From contig CAJNDS010001269.1 of NCBI GenBank assembly GCA_905221605.1, positions 691,501 through 755,500 on the forward strand: a stretch of 64,000 nt of DNA, written 5' to 3'. The notes under the pieces are model-generated. The model did no database searches. It was not told where the DNA came from and worked only from the letters and a program-made list of their open reading frames with translations. This stretch comes from Symbiodinium natans (lineage: Eukaryota; Sar; Dinophyceae; Suessiales; Symbiodiniaceae). A program made the position numbers and the translations under genes. Below are positions 33,861 through 45,388 of this stretch, one piece after another. Numbering within the stretch: position 1 is the first letter of the stretch; every line of letters begins with the position of its first letter.

Positions 33861-36800
33861 GCTATCGGTGTGGGCTCCACGGTGGGCACGGGCGTCTTCT
33901 CCATCACCAGCCAAGTTGCGGCACAACAGGCGAGCGGCAGCTGTCGAGTCTCGAATCACCCAAATGCCATTTCGGTCTTCCCTACAGTGACGTGGGTGCC
34001 TGTACAAGACACTTCGCAGCCGAGTGAGGGTCTTCAGCGAAGGGGCTTGTGGGAGGCAGGGCAACAGGACTGCAAGAAGATCACTGTGTGGAGAGGCTGG
34101 TCCTGCCGTCCTGCTGTGTTGGTGCGCTGGGGGCGCTGGCTGCTTGCTTTCCGCGAGCCTCGTGCGAAATAAGGAATAGAAGGGATGGATTGATAGAGTC
34201 GGTTCGGTCGTGGTCGGTCAGTTGAGTAGGTGGGTGAAGGATCTCCAGCAAATGGTTTGCCGTGGTCAGGTCGTTGGGTGTCTCGGTAAGGCGCACAATG
34301 AACGTTTAGTGGAAGGCTTCTAGATTCTAGATTCTAGATTCTAGACTCTTCACTGAAGTTCCCAATGCAATGTCTCGAAGGAACATATGTCGTTGAAGCT
34401 GGCCCTGTTCCCTTACCGACTTAGATGTTTTCCGACTGGCTGAGTCATGCAACATGCAAGTGCATGTGACCATCTTGTTTTGCTGGGTGCTCGTGTGAGC
34501 CGGCGTCTGTCCGCTGATCTGCTCTTCCTAAATTGGCCCTTTTGTTCTCTGCACGTGCTCTTGCTTCTCATGTTCAAGTGTGGCATGGAAGCTGGGCCAT
34601 CGGCAATACCGAAAGGCTGTCTTATTCGGAGAGGTCACACAGTGCGTTCTTTTGATTGAAACCATCCTTGGGCAACTCTCGGTGCTGTTTGCTGGATTTT
34701 GCTGGCACTCCTTGCTCCTTTGTCGACAGCTCTTTTGGAAAGCCAGGGCATTGTGCACCAAGGCTGAGCTACATTGAGCTTTCAGCACAGCTGCCGGTTG
34801 CAGGGTCGGTGTATGCATTTGCATACCACGCCCTTGGAGAGGCCTTTGGGTGCCCTGGTGATCTCTGCCTCATGCCTTCTTCTTTGTTATTTCGGTTTCT
34901 GTAGAAGCTTGCCGATGCAGGTCTTTGCTGTGGTGGCTGCGGGCTGCCTTACCCTGGAATATGGGCGGCTTGGTTGCGAGTTCGCTCAACAATATCTACA
35001 CTTATGGTTATGGGAAGCGGTTTCGACAGATCACTCGCACATTCTTCAAAGTTACACGCTCGGGTCCGACGGCAGTTCAGCGTCTTACGGTCTCACACCT
35101 TGTCCTGTGGACTGGTAAGCTGAAGGGAGCTGGCAGCAGAGGTTGGCTCCTTCTTGTGATCGCTTCAGTTTGGGGCAATCTTGCGTTGCAATCATCATGC
35201 GATTGCAGAGAAGCAGTCTTGCACACAATGCTGGCACGAGGCTCATGTTGAATCTGAAGTTGCATCAAGTGTCAGCTGAAGCGCGCAGCAGCGACGAAGG
35301 ATCTCGGCATCAGCAGTGGCGGCAAATTGGGGAGACAAGTTCAGGAGCCTTGGCCTCCAACAGAATGCCTCAGTGTGCGAAAAACAGCAGAGATATGTTG
35401 AAGCCTCCGTGCTTCAAGTTCGAAGCCCACGCTGAGCTTCGCATTCGCAAGCTTCGCAAGCTTCGCAAGCTTCGCAAGCTTCGCAAGCTTCGCAAGCTTC
35501 GCAAGCTTCGCAAGCTTCGCAAGCTTCGCAAGCTGGGTTCTTGGCCAGGACTCTTGTGGCCTCGCTGGGAGCACCATCCTTTGCCCATGCCTCAAAGCAA
35601 GCTTACTTTCAGGACTCGGAGTCATGGCATGTTTGAGGCCTTAGAGAGTTCACTGGTGGAATCATTGATGACTTGGTCTTGAGGCTTCTCATCTCTCAGC
35701 GAAGATACTTGGCCGAAGAAGCATGTCCATGCGTCTACGCGCTGGAGACTTTGAGGTCTCGCACTGAATCGAGCCCTGTCCCTCACGCGACGCAGTGTCA
35801 TCCTTGTTCTGCAGATCTTACCGATTGAAGTCTGCACCCTGTCACCAGAATTTCTTCAAGTAGACACGCTATCTGGCCACCTGCAGCCTTGCAAAGACAT
35901 GGGCTGAATAGCTTGTACTGTTGAAGTCATTTTGCCTCTTTGAGCTTGGAACTTGTGAGGACTCTGATCTCAAGGAGCTCTGATTTTTTCGTTTTCATGC
36001 GGAAGTTCACTTTCAAGCTTGGCAGAGGTTTTCGTGCTTGGAAAGGCTGCGTCCACAGTCCGGCACACCAGGAGAACACAGGGCCCCACGATACTATACT
36101 GGTTGAGTTCATGTCCTTTGGGTGGTTCTAGGAATTTCTGAGCCTCCTTAAACCCTAAATCCTAAACCCGAAACCCGAAACCCTAAACCCTGAACCTGGT
36201 GCCTGGATCTCAGGATTGGCCCAGTGACGCTGTCGGTCCCAGCATTGACGGCCTCTCGACATCTGCCATCGTCTGCCCAAGATAGGGTTTGGGGTTTCGG
36301 GTTTCGGGTTTCGGGTTTCGGGTTTCGGGTTTAGGGATACCTGCCCCCGATGTGAGCCTCAGGTTCTCGTGGTGGTCACTGCGCTGGTCTATGTTGGTGG
36401 AGATCTGGGAAAGCGATTCGCACGAGGCCACAGGTCCACATGGCCTGAGAGTTTGCATCGTCTGTTGGTGTGACATCGTGTCAAGGCTCCTCGGCCCTGG
36501 CTGTCGTCCTTATCCTCCTGATGGCAGCGGGCTTGGCGCTGGCAATTTCCGTGCAGGTTGCATTGCTCGAGCAGGATTCGAGAAAGTTTCGGGAGCCCCG
36601 CCCCCCCTGCCCCTATGATCCCGCAGAGCTCTTTGCAGTAAGGGCAGCCTTTCGAAATCGTTCTACATCAGCTGCATTCAGCTACACAGTCCACGCATGG
36701 GAGCATCTTCAGTTCAGTCATGTCTTAGGCCTTCTTGCCACGCAGAGCAAAGGAGCTCAGTTTGCTCTGTGCTTTTTCGATTACTTCCAGGTTGCGGCTG

Positions 36801-38970
36801 CAATGACACAGTTTCAGGCCTGGTCGCTGCGCACGTCTGGACTGATTGGTGTCCGTCCACTCCCTGAAGCCACACGAGTCAGGCTGCGAATTTCGATCCT
36901 TTCGTTCCACCTGAGTTCGGACCTGCAGGCAAGAGTGAGCTTCGGACAGTCCGCCTTTAGCATTTCGCGAGTGAAGACCTGTACGACCCAGTGTTGGGTG
37001 CGATGCAGGCGTAATGTCTGGATGTGTAACCACCTTCTTCGGATTCCTCGGCTACGACGAGGTTTGCTGTATGGCTGGAGAGGCCTTGACGGCAGGATGA
37101 GCGCAGAAGTTGCCTGATGTGCAGACATGCGCGTTGGAGGCGTTGGAACCTCAGAAGTCGGTTCCCCGAGCCGTCCTGGGCACCGTCTTCATTGCCACGC
37201 TCCTCCCTGTGTTGGGATCACTGGCTCTGAATGGCCAGAAGCCCAGCAGTGGAACCGTTGCTGGAACATGCTTGTCGGTGTACAGTACAGCATTGAGTGG
37301 TTTTGTCGTTTTGCCATTTCTGCAATGTGGCCTGATGTTGGGAAGTTCGGCAATCCTCAGAGGATATGCTGAAAGCCACTTCCAGTTGGGGCGAGGCTTG
37401 ATCAGTTACACCGACGTTGATGCCAACTCTGGCTTCGAAGTGGCTTTCCGGCAGAGGCCCGGCTTGTCAGAATGAAAGAAGTCGTGATCCTGCTGCAATC
37501 GTCATGCTTACCGAAGTAGCCATGCAGTAGCCATGCTGGTATAAACGTAGATAACATCTCCGATAGGCTCATGCGTGCGCTCAGGGGGTGGACCTTCTTG
37601 TCACACCTGGTGAGCATCGGACAGCTGCTTGTGCTCTTCGTCGTCACGTATATGTGCGACACTGGGCTTCTGCGTCGGGTCTTCTTGCAGCTTCCGCAAC
37701 GTAAGTTGCAACAATGATGCTGGCAGGTGTTTTCTTGCACAGCCGCGCGTGTTCTACGCGCTGTCGAAGCACGACCTGCTTCCACGAAGGCTGGGGACGG
37801 CTGGGATGCCATAGTCGAGAACAGGGGAAGGGTGCCATCGTGTAGGTTCAGCGAGCTGGACGAGCATGGCGCGCCCTGGTTTGCGACTCTCTGGTGCCCA
37901 GCTTACTATGAAGCTAAGCTTGGCGTTGCTATGGGCAAGTTGGTTTTCACGTAGGTTTGCGGTTACTCTGCTTCGTTGAGAAACTTCCAGAGGACTGGCC
38001 TGCTTCTCATTACGTGCGGGGCGCTTCTTCCTTTCAGCACGTTGGCCAATGCCATCTCGGGCGGTGTCTGCGTGCCTCTGCTTGTCTGCAACATAGAAGT
38101 CCGTTGTTGTGGTTTAGGGCCGACAAAACCCTAAGCCCTTGAAATCCTGCCCTAAGCCCTGTAAGTCCTGCCAAGAGGTGGCTTTCAACTTGGTGAACTG
38201 TTCCCTGATCGTGCTGAGAAGAAGAGGGCCGCGGCTGGGGCGTGCGGGATGCCATGCGGACCAGCTAGGCGTGGCAGCCTTGGTCATGGGAGTTCACGGC
38301 GTCATGCACAGAGGCTATAATAAGGCCGGATGGCTGTTTGTAGCAAGTGTATCTCTGTTGTGTGGCGTCAATGAAGCAAGGTTTCTTTGCTTGCCTTCAA
38401 CTTGTTCTCCTTTCTCACCGCGGTGCTGCTGTGGAGCACTCGGAAGGAAATCAGGCCTTGGCTGAGAAGTCCTTGAGTTGAAACGCCGAGGCACTATGCC
38501 CAAGCAGGCCACAAGACAGCAAAATCGTGATAATTATTTGCGAGATGATGTTGGCTGGTCGGCCTGGTTGCGTGCAGGGACTCGAATAGCCTCACTTGCG
38601 TGTTTCGTTGTGGCCTTGACGGCACTGGCCGTGGCCCAAGTTCAGGATCTGCCCCGTGAAAGCCGCCTCACCATGAAACCTTCTGCACAGGTCGTTCTGG
38701 CCCGGCAGTTGCACAGTGAGGCGCGCTCATGAGCGGCACCCTCTGGCCTCCTTTGCGGGAGGGCATCATTTTGTGAACTGTGCAGAGGCTGGAAGCGAGG
38801 GTGAAGCCGAAGAGGTGGGCAAGGGCATGCGCATATCACAGAAGCCCATTCCTGCATGGACAGCCTGTGACATCGAAATGTGTCGTCACTTTCAAAGCAC
38901 GGTGTGGCAAGGTGTTCTATCGAGTCCCTTGCGTGCCGTGGATTCCGGCCTGCGTGCCTGCCCTGACTTT
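33861..38970 (+). CDS. APC-family (cationic amino acid transporter-like) permease
   Basis: Membrane permease of the APC/CAT type. AIGVGSTVGTGVFSITSQVA (33861-33929) is the TM1 signature. ELSAQLPVAGSVYAFAYHAL (34763-34841) joins phase 0 to VFAVVAAGCLTLEYG (34921 on). SALAVVLILLMAAGLALA (about 36484-36543) is a later helix. CVTTFFGFLGYDEVCCMAGE (37009-37082) joins over a GC intron to ALEPQKSVPRAVLGTVFIAT (37140-37233), then LISYTDVDANSGFEVAFR (37396-37450), then GWTFLSHLVSIGQLLVLFVV (37585-37653), then QPRVFYALSKHDLLPRRLG (from 37727). These match the CAT blocks around E-x-x-x-P-x-x-x-I/V-P and PRxxYA. Later pieces: DEHGAPWFATLW (about 37848), TLANAISGGVCVPLLVCN (38038), VAFNLVNCSLIVLRRRG (38178 on), IASLACFVVALTALAVA (about 38585) and VFYRVPCVPWIPACVPALTL (38911-38970). 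Phase is consistent across the 37.0-37.7 kb exons. The N-terminus and the exact end are not seen. Confidence 0.85.
34321..34348. repeat. 7-bp tandem repeat TAGATTC
   Basis: Four units, the last variant, in a transporter intron. Confidence 0.85.
35452..35534. repeat. 9-bp tandem repeat CTTCGCAAG
   Basis: About nine near-perfect copies. A multiple of three, so open on both strands (Arg-Lys-Leu on +, Ala-Lys-Leu on -). It lies inside the transporter between recognised exons, so it is probably intronic. Confidence 0.92.
36149..36195 (-). repeat. Degenerate telomere-like tract
   Basis: CCCTAAA/CCCGAAA mixture, six to seven units, in a transporter intron. Confidence 0.8.
36283..36337 (+). repeat. 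Variant telomere-like tract (TTTCGGG)n
   Basis: Five to six TTTCGGG units flanked by TTTGGGG and TTTAGGG. It lies 90 bp from the tract at 36149-36195 and in opposite orientation, so the pair forms a large inverted arrangement. Confidence 0.88.
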
Positions 38971-38999
38971 GCCTCGACTTTGTTGGTACCGTGAGCTGC

Positions 39000-40555
39000 A
39001 TCTAAAGCCGTTCTGCCGAGGCAATTGTTTTCAACAACATCATGCTGTCTTCACTCAAGGCCTGATGGCTTCACGACTTGGAGCCTCTGAGGGCTAGTGG
39101 AGTTTCCGAACCAAGCGTGATCTTACGGCAGGGGTGTGGGACCGGTTCTCCCATGATGGGGTAGGGCCCCCCAAGGTTACATATTTGGGGTTCTCTGGGG
39201 CTGCCCCGCAAGGGTTGCTTTTGTTCCAAAAGAGCAGCAAGTAGCTGTAAAGGAGCATCCCAAAAGTCGTCCCAACTCCTCACCCCCCCCACCCGCTTCC
39301 AAGTATCAACAGGGGGAAGCAAGGGGAAGCGATCCTCCAGGCAGAAAAGGCAGGCAAACGAGGCTGCAGACTTGTGATGTAGGGCTTGTGGCTTCAAGGT
39401 TCAGTATCCCATAAACGGTCCCCTGCCACGCAGGTGGGGTAACACTAAACAGGCCCAAGACTTCCGGAGCCAAGAAGCAAGGACCAGGAGATGCACACTT
39501 GGCTCCAGTGCTGCGCACGTGTGGAGGCCGAAGACTTCTTGCTTCTCGCGGCGTATTTGTTGCTGGTTGCGGCTGGCTGAGACTCCAGTAGGGCACCTTG
39601 CTCATCATCATGGTTGTCTGATACTCCATGCCCGCTTTGCCGGCACAGGTCTGCCCATATCTGTTTGCAACGCTTTGCCGATTCAGGCGGAAGAGGCTGG
39701 CTGATGGCATACGCATCGCCAGGATGCACAGCACATGTGTGCAAACATGCGGGCAAATATTTTTGTACATGCATATGTGTGTGTGTGTGTGTTAACACTG
39801 GATGGGGGTGTCTGATGAATACTCCAGCCCTTAAGCAGGACAGCTGAAACCAAACAAGGTGGTGGAGCAGGGTGGGGTGGGGCAAACAGACTTTCAACAA
39901 AGGGGCTTAGTAGAAACGAGATGGGTCTAGACAGTGTGCAGGAGGAGCTTGAAAAGAACTTAGAGATGCAAGGGATCCATGGCCACTGGCTTAGAGGCAA
40001 CTTCAAGGTTCTTCATGCGCTTTAGAAGGAGGCTCGAATAGTGCTAAAGTCTGCATTGACATTCCTTTGGTCTGCAGGCCACAGAACAGTTTAAAGGACA
40101 CAGACCCATACCCTGGACCACATGTTATGCTAAGGGGCCGGAGATAGCCTTCAAGCTTGAGCTTGGGTGTTGTCACGGGCCTTCTCAGTGCCCTTAGACA
40201 ATATCACTCACTCTGCATCGGGCACCGAAGACAGTTGCCCAAACGGAATGGTTGGGCAAACTCGATACTACAGCGACATGTAGCGGTCTAGCGGCCCCCC
40301 AAAATCAGCGTGTGCAACTCCCCTCTGGCGTCAGAAACTCTGCTGTCGAAGTCTGCCTCGCTGCAGAAGCGCAGCCGGATGCCAAGACTGGGAGTAACCC
40401 TTCATGATTTCTAGGAGCTTTCTGTGATATCGCACATATGCACCTGCGGCGCAGCTACAAGCGTCCAGGTAGCTCACTGCATGCGCGCGCCCAGCAGCCG
40501 CCCCGAGGCAGAGCACGGCGGATGCCCTGTAGAACTCAGAGATGCTCGTTCTCGA
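39000..40555. other. No supported gene
   Basis: After the last transporter exon I see only low-complexity and unassigned sequence, including a (GT)n tract at 39775-39793. Long frames on the - strand at 39.3-39.9 kb lack protein-like composition. Confidence 0.4.
39775..39793. repeat. (GT)n microsatellite
   Basis: Pure GT tract of about 18 bp. Confidence 0.9.
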
Positions 40556-40588
40556 TAGGTTTCGGGTTTAGGGATAGGTTTAGGGTAG
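40556..40588 (+). repeat. Short telomere-like tract
   Basis: TAGGTTTCGGGTTTAGGG followed by TAGGTTTAGGG; degenerate TTTAGGG units. Confidence 0.75.
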
Positions 40589-40654
40589 TTCCGAATCGTT
40601 TTTGGCTCCTGATTACACGTTCAGGCTCCTTGAGAAGGGCCCCTCTTGCAGCCC

Positions 40655-41016
40655 GACCTCTGGCAAAGGACCTGTGTCGGCTTTCCATCTTGCATTTGTC
40701 GACATTGTGGAGACTCCATTTACGGCTGCCTGTGACTTGCCCAAGGGTGTAGTAATCTTGCATTATGATAGGTTTGAGAGAACGGACGAGAGAGTGCGAG
40801 AGAGTGAGAGAGAGCAAGAGAGAGAGAGAGCAAGCTTGTTCGCCCGTGATCTCAACAGTTGCGCCATCATCGTGTCTTGCGCGTTGCATTGCGCAGGATG
40901 TTTTAGATTCAGATGCCGTGCTCGTGGCAGCCACAGCGAATCGGCCGTCAGCAACCAGGCAAGCGAGTGACAGTTCTGCATTCTCTGAAGCATCCATGCC
41001 CGATGCAATACCTTGA
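40655..41016 (+). CDS. Unknown protein, last two candidate exons
   Basis: 40655-40743 reads KGPVSAFHLAFVDIVETPFT then AACDLPK. The second exon, 40899-41016, follows GCATTGCGCAG and reads DVLDSDAVLVAATANRPSAT then RQASDSSAFSEASMPDAIP, ending in TGA. Its Ser/Ala/Asp-rich end looks like a natural C-terminus. A (GA)n tract separates the two. The join was not proved by phase and no family is recognised. Confidence 0.42.
40776..40830. repeat. (GA)n-rich microsatellite
   Basis: GAGAGAGTG/GAGAGAGC purine tract on +, within the intron of the 40.7-41.0 kb candidate. Confidence 0.88.
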
Positions 41017-41796
41017 CTAGCACGGAGCGGTTGTATCTTGAACCAGTCTGATCAGTGATAACCATGCAAACTTTGCCTTAAAGGAGCCCAAAAACTTGTG
41101 GGATGTCCTGCAGCAACAGTTTCGTCTCAGGCAGAGCATGGTCTCAGGCAGAACGCGGAGAGACTTCGAGGAGGTGTAAGGGCGTCCGCCACCTTGGCCA
41201 AGCGGCCCGAGGAATCGCGAGAGATATTCGGGAATCGACCGCGAGTGAGCAGAAAAAGGTCCGAAGCAGGATTGGAAGGGGAGTGTTGGGCAGATTCAGG
41301 TCGCGATCTTTGCTTGCGTGGCAAGAAAACCATGTGCTGAACGGCCAACGTGCCTCACAGAACCAGCCTCTGACAACTGCACATGCGATGTGGGCAGAGT
41401 TTCAAGATGTTGTTTTCCTGGCATCCTGCAGCTGTTTGCAGGATCAGGCCCCTCAACGCAGTGAAAAGCGGAACCCACAGGGCGATCCCCAGCCTGATGT
41501 ACATCGTCAGATGAACTCAGGTGACGCATGTACGGCTACGTTTCGTTGCGTTTACTTGCCTTAGACGCAACTGGGCTTCGCAACGTGTCTTGCGGTCTGT
41601 CTCAAGTCCCAATAGTCCGCATGCAAGTGGCTTCGGCTTCGACAATAGCTGCACGTAGCTCCAGAATGCCGTACTGTGGTGCCTGCCATGCTGAGCCGTT
41701 AACGGCAGGCAGCTGGAAAAGGCCCGAGCCCTTGCTGCTAAGGAATTATTGTGCTACCTGTGTTGGCTGCTCGGCACGGCTTATGACACCTACTGA

Positions 41797-42117
41797 GTGA
41801 ATTCGTCCCAGGCTCCAGCCATGTTCAAGAAGTCTTCTGCGGTTGCCTTCAAGGGCGAAGTGAGGACGGTCGCAGGTTGTTGCATTTTGGGGCAGCTCGT
41901 GGAACTCATACAAAGCTTCCATGGTGGTGCCAGCTGCGACGATGCACTACTCTATGCTTCCTTGCATCTGGCGAAGATTAACCAAGACAAAGGTACCCAA
42001 GAGGAAGGGTATAAGGCAGGCACATGCCTAGACGCGAGTGAGGGGATAAAGATGGAAGCAGGCGAGTTGAAATACGAAAGGTCCAGAAGCCCACCAGAGC
42101 TCAGAGATAATCCTTGA
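41797..42117 (+). CDS. Candidate ORF of about 100 codons, unknown
   Basis: An open + frame with ATG at 41821 reads MFKKSSAVAFKGEVRTVAGC, later DDALLYASLHLAKINQDKGT, and ends in TGA. The complementary strand is also open for 122 codons, which lowers confidence. No splice signals are needed for it. No domain was recognised. Confidence 0.33.
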   Translation: MNSSQAPAMFKKSSAVAFKGEVRTVAGCCILGQLVELIQSFHGGASCDDALLYASLHLAKINQDKGTQEEGYKAGTCLDASEGIKMEAGELKYERSRSPPELRDNP

Positions 42118-42609
42118 GGAATATTGAGGCCATAGGCAGAAACCGGGGCTCCACTCAACATTTGCAGGGGGGAAGCTTGCAAGGCGCGAGACGTCTCACC
42201 CCGTAGCGAGGAACCCGACAATCGTTTTACAATCGTACGCTGAACACTTATGCGAAAGAACTCTGCGCCCAGAGTCCGAGCGCAGAGGATCCGTGGCAAG
42301 GAGGCACGGGCTCTCTGCAAGGCAGGTCTGGGCCGTCGGTAAAAAGGTTTTTATTATCGGTCATCGTGTCAGCTTGGACACGTGAGATTGCGCTTGTGCA
42401 TCGACAGCTTGGGGTAGGCACTGGCAGCCACTGCCGGTGAGGCCGTGGCCGACGTGACTTGCTTGCAAACTGGGGCTCTTGTCCCGCTTTTGGAAGCTCG
42501 TGTCAGAAGCGTGTGAAGATTTGATGCGAAGACGCGATTCTTAGGCTGTGCTGCCGAGCAAGGTCGACATCGTTGTGAGGAAGGACGGGTTGGCACGGAC
42601 ATGTTCCTC

Positions 42610-43230
42610 TGGTGTGTCGCTGACCCTGGGCTCCAGGCTGGTGGAGGACTCTCCATCCAGTTCATCTTTGCTGGCGACGAGTGTGTGCTGGCTTGGACCT
42701 TTGAAGCTGGCCCAGATTTCACTAAGCCGCGAGAAATGTCACTTTTCGCAAGAGTTGCGTTTCGCGCGGTCGCAATGCCTCGAGAAAAGTCACTTCTCGA
42801 AGAAGTGCCTTTTGGAGAGAATGTTTGTTTTCAAGAAAAGTGTTTGTTGTGTATTTTTCGAGAACGGTGGTTTTCGGGACGAGTTTCCCCGCAGAAGCAA
42901 AGACACCCACGTACCAGCACGTCTTCCATCTACCATGAAAGATGGCGGCTGCCTGCAGCAGGAAGCCTCGTGCAAAAGCCGAAGCCTTCGAGAGCTCACG
43001 CGGCAATGTCACCCCGCCACAGCCTGAAAGGCACACCAACCAGGCGAATGGCTCAGTGCCCTTACCTTCTTAAGATTTCAGGCTGCTCGGTGCTGAAATT
43101 CCGGGCAATTCGGCCATCGAGTCGCCTTGGATCATAAGGCAGCACGGGGAAGGCAACTGCACCTACGATTTTGACAGCTTCTGTCCTGGGCTACAGGCAA
43201 ATCAACCAAGCCAACGAGGGCTCAGTGCGA
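42610..43230 (+). CDS. Scattered exon-like segments, unknown
   Basis: 42637-42715, after GGGCTCCAG, reads AGGGLSIQFIFAGDECVLAW then TFEAGPD. Near 43141-43195, HGEGNCTYDFDSFCPGLQ is open. They could belong to one gene whose middle is occupied by the hairpin repeats at 42728-42864. Neither is secure. Confidence 0.28.
42728..42864. repeat. Repeated self-complementary CGAGAAAAGTCACTTCTCG motif
   Basis: A hairpin-forming motif occurs at 42729-42748 (GAGAAATGTCACTTTTCG) and 42780-42799 (CGAGAAAAGTCACTTCTCG). Related AAGAAAAGTGTT and TTTTTCGAGAA halves lie further on. Each has complementary ends around a GTCAC centre. Confidence 0.6.
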
Positions 43231-43810
43231 CGATTTGGAGCCGAGCCTGCTGGAAGGTCACTATCGTTCCTGCCTCCGGTCGCAGTAACAACCATAAATC
43301 CCTTCGTCGCAAGCGGATGCAGGTGCGCGTGCTTTCCCGAAGCATGCAATGCCACGCTTACGCAAAGCGGACGCGCAGTCTTTGGGATGTCGCCACCCGG
43401 GATGGCCGAGTTTTCGCACGCTCGCACACGGCTGCGGTGCTGAAATCGGTCCATGTCCTTTCCGAAGCACCTCTGGGTACAGGTCAGCTGACTGACGAAG
43501 GGATAAAGACACATTTTCGCCGGTTGGCTGATGTTGCTTGATGTTGTACAGCACAAGAGGTCAGTGACCTCAGCAGCCCAGGTGCAGCTGGATGGCAAAG
43601 CCGATCTTGGACAGGTCCCCTGATGATGTTGCCTTGCGATTCCGTCCCTCTGTGGGGACACGTTCTGGTTTTGGCCTTGACAGGGAGAGCTGATGCCAAC
43701 GCTCGTTTCGTTGTGGAAGGCTGCGAAAGCTGACTCAGTTTTGCCATGCATGCACCCCACAGAAGTCAGAGAGGTGGGACTTGAACCTTGAGGTTCCTTC
43801 AGCTGAATCG

Positions 43811-44003
43811 TGGCTTCCTTCCGTCATAATCCAGAGGCACCGGCCGAGCCTAACCACTGGTTCGGATCGCCGTACGTGTGCATGCAATTGAGGCCCGTTG
43901 CCAAGTTTGTCTTGGGAGGGGCCAACGTGATGGCGACACTTCCGCACTTGGACCGGCTTCGGGCAAATGTGGAGATTCAAGACTGTGGGCTAGTAAATGG
44001 CTA
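43811..44003 (+). CDS. Candidate exon, unknown
   Basis: Open + frame reading SPYVCMQLRPVAKFVLGGAN then VMATLPHLDRLRANVEIQDC, ending in TAG at 44001. Hydrophobic and charged residues alternate as in a folded domain. Upstream, WDLNLEVPSAESWLPSVIIQ in another frame ends at an AG that could be a splice site. No family recognised. Confidence 0.36.
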
Positions 44004-44439
44004 GTAGAACCCTGGCAACATCAAGTGATGTGGCGTGAGGCTCCTGGCATCCTGCGCGTCTTGCCTTCGGAGGGATGCCGGGCCGCCAGATGCTGTCAGA
44101 TGTGTTTGCAAGTTGCGTGCGTAGTCCAAGGCACAGGAAGCTGCCGTGCTGTTGCTTCTTCAAGTTGTTTGGTGTAGCACTGTAGCGTAACCTCCGCCTT
44201 TGGCGTCATTGGCCCAGCCATGGTCTGAGCGGGGCGGCGCGGAAGACCTCTGAGAAGTGGGACGCTTCAGCTTCCGTCCTGACCAGCCGCTTCCAAGACT
44301 TCCTCTTCCTCCAAACGAGCAACGAAGTCTTAAAGCCTTAAGACGGCCTCTCCTCGTTCCACCGTCACTTTTTTTCGGCCTAGCATTCGGAGATGCGGCT
44401 GGTCCTTTTCTGCAACAGTAAGCGAGCGTGGGCACTCAG

Positions 44440-45380
44440 CAAACGCTGACGTGACCGGGGATGTGGCTCAATGGTAAGAAGCCGGTGCCATGGTCTTGGA
44501 TGCACACGTGGCAGCGATGTTGGCCCTCATGGGGCACTGACTGTGGCAGATGCTTCTGCCCATGATAGGTGTGTATAGGCAATATACATGTATACATTTA
44601 TTTATACCTATACACATATATGCATATCTACATATCTTTCTTACCTGGCCTACCAGCGCAGAGAGAATGGACAGGGAAACTGGAAGTTAGTCGCCGTACT
44701 CTGGCAAAGAAAAGGACGAGGGCTTCACCACGGGCACTGCGCACCTTGATAATTCTTGCTGGGAATTGCATGACTGCTTTTGAGAGGACTTCGCATGACT
44801 TTCGCAGTCCATTCTTTTGGTCTTTGAGGTGAGTCCCTTCCTAGAGAAGGCAGCCTGGTTGCCGTCCGTGCGGAAGGTGCAACCGGTACTGTCCACTCCC
44901 CTCCATTGCATGGTGCTGCAGGAAATCCTGCCGCTTGTGCTGTGGGTCGACTGCGACTGCCACCCACAGCGGTGGGTGTCGGAACGAAGCTGCAGGCTTA
45001 ACCAGATTGTGAGTTGATGTCACCCTCAGATGCACCAACTGATGACGTATTCTTGCACACCGCAGAGCAGTAGAACAGAATTCTGCCGCACCGAGTAGTA
45101 CCTTGGCGGTAGACTTTGTTCCAAGGGGCGAGGCGGTCGAAGTTCTGCACTACTTCGGCGATGCTTTATGGGAGGCGTCCGCGTATGTGTAACCCCATCT
45201 GCTGCAGCGTCGGACACAAATCCGCTAGGCAATGGGAAGTCCACGACCAGATGGTTTTGTAGGTGCTGGCAGCTCCTTTCTATGCCTTGGATGAACGAGC
45301 CTGCATGGAAGGTACGGAGATCCAGTCCATTGACGTTGAGGCCATGACATATGTCCCTTTGCATGTTCTGTGCTGGCTTA
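44440..45380. other. No supported gene; AT-rich microsatellite near 44.6 kb
   Basis: Positions 44570-44640 are rich in TATACA/TATTTAT. The remaining frames are not protein-like. Confidence 0.4.
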
Positions 45381-45388
45381 TTTAGCAG

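Noticed and set aside
42548-43027. 159-codon frame containing EKCHFSQE/EKSHFSKK repeats as a protein
   Set aside because: The repetitive peptide derives from the hairpin repeat DNA and the reverse strand is equally open.
43191-43760. 189-codon open frame on the - strand
   Set aside because: No recognisable motif, biased composition, and contrary to the uniform + orientation of all supported genes.
44455-44530. tRNA-like stretch with TGGCTCAATGG resembling a tRNA A box
   Set aside because: No B box (GGTTCGANTCC) follows at the right distance and no cloverleaf could be drawn.
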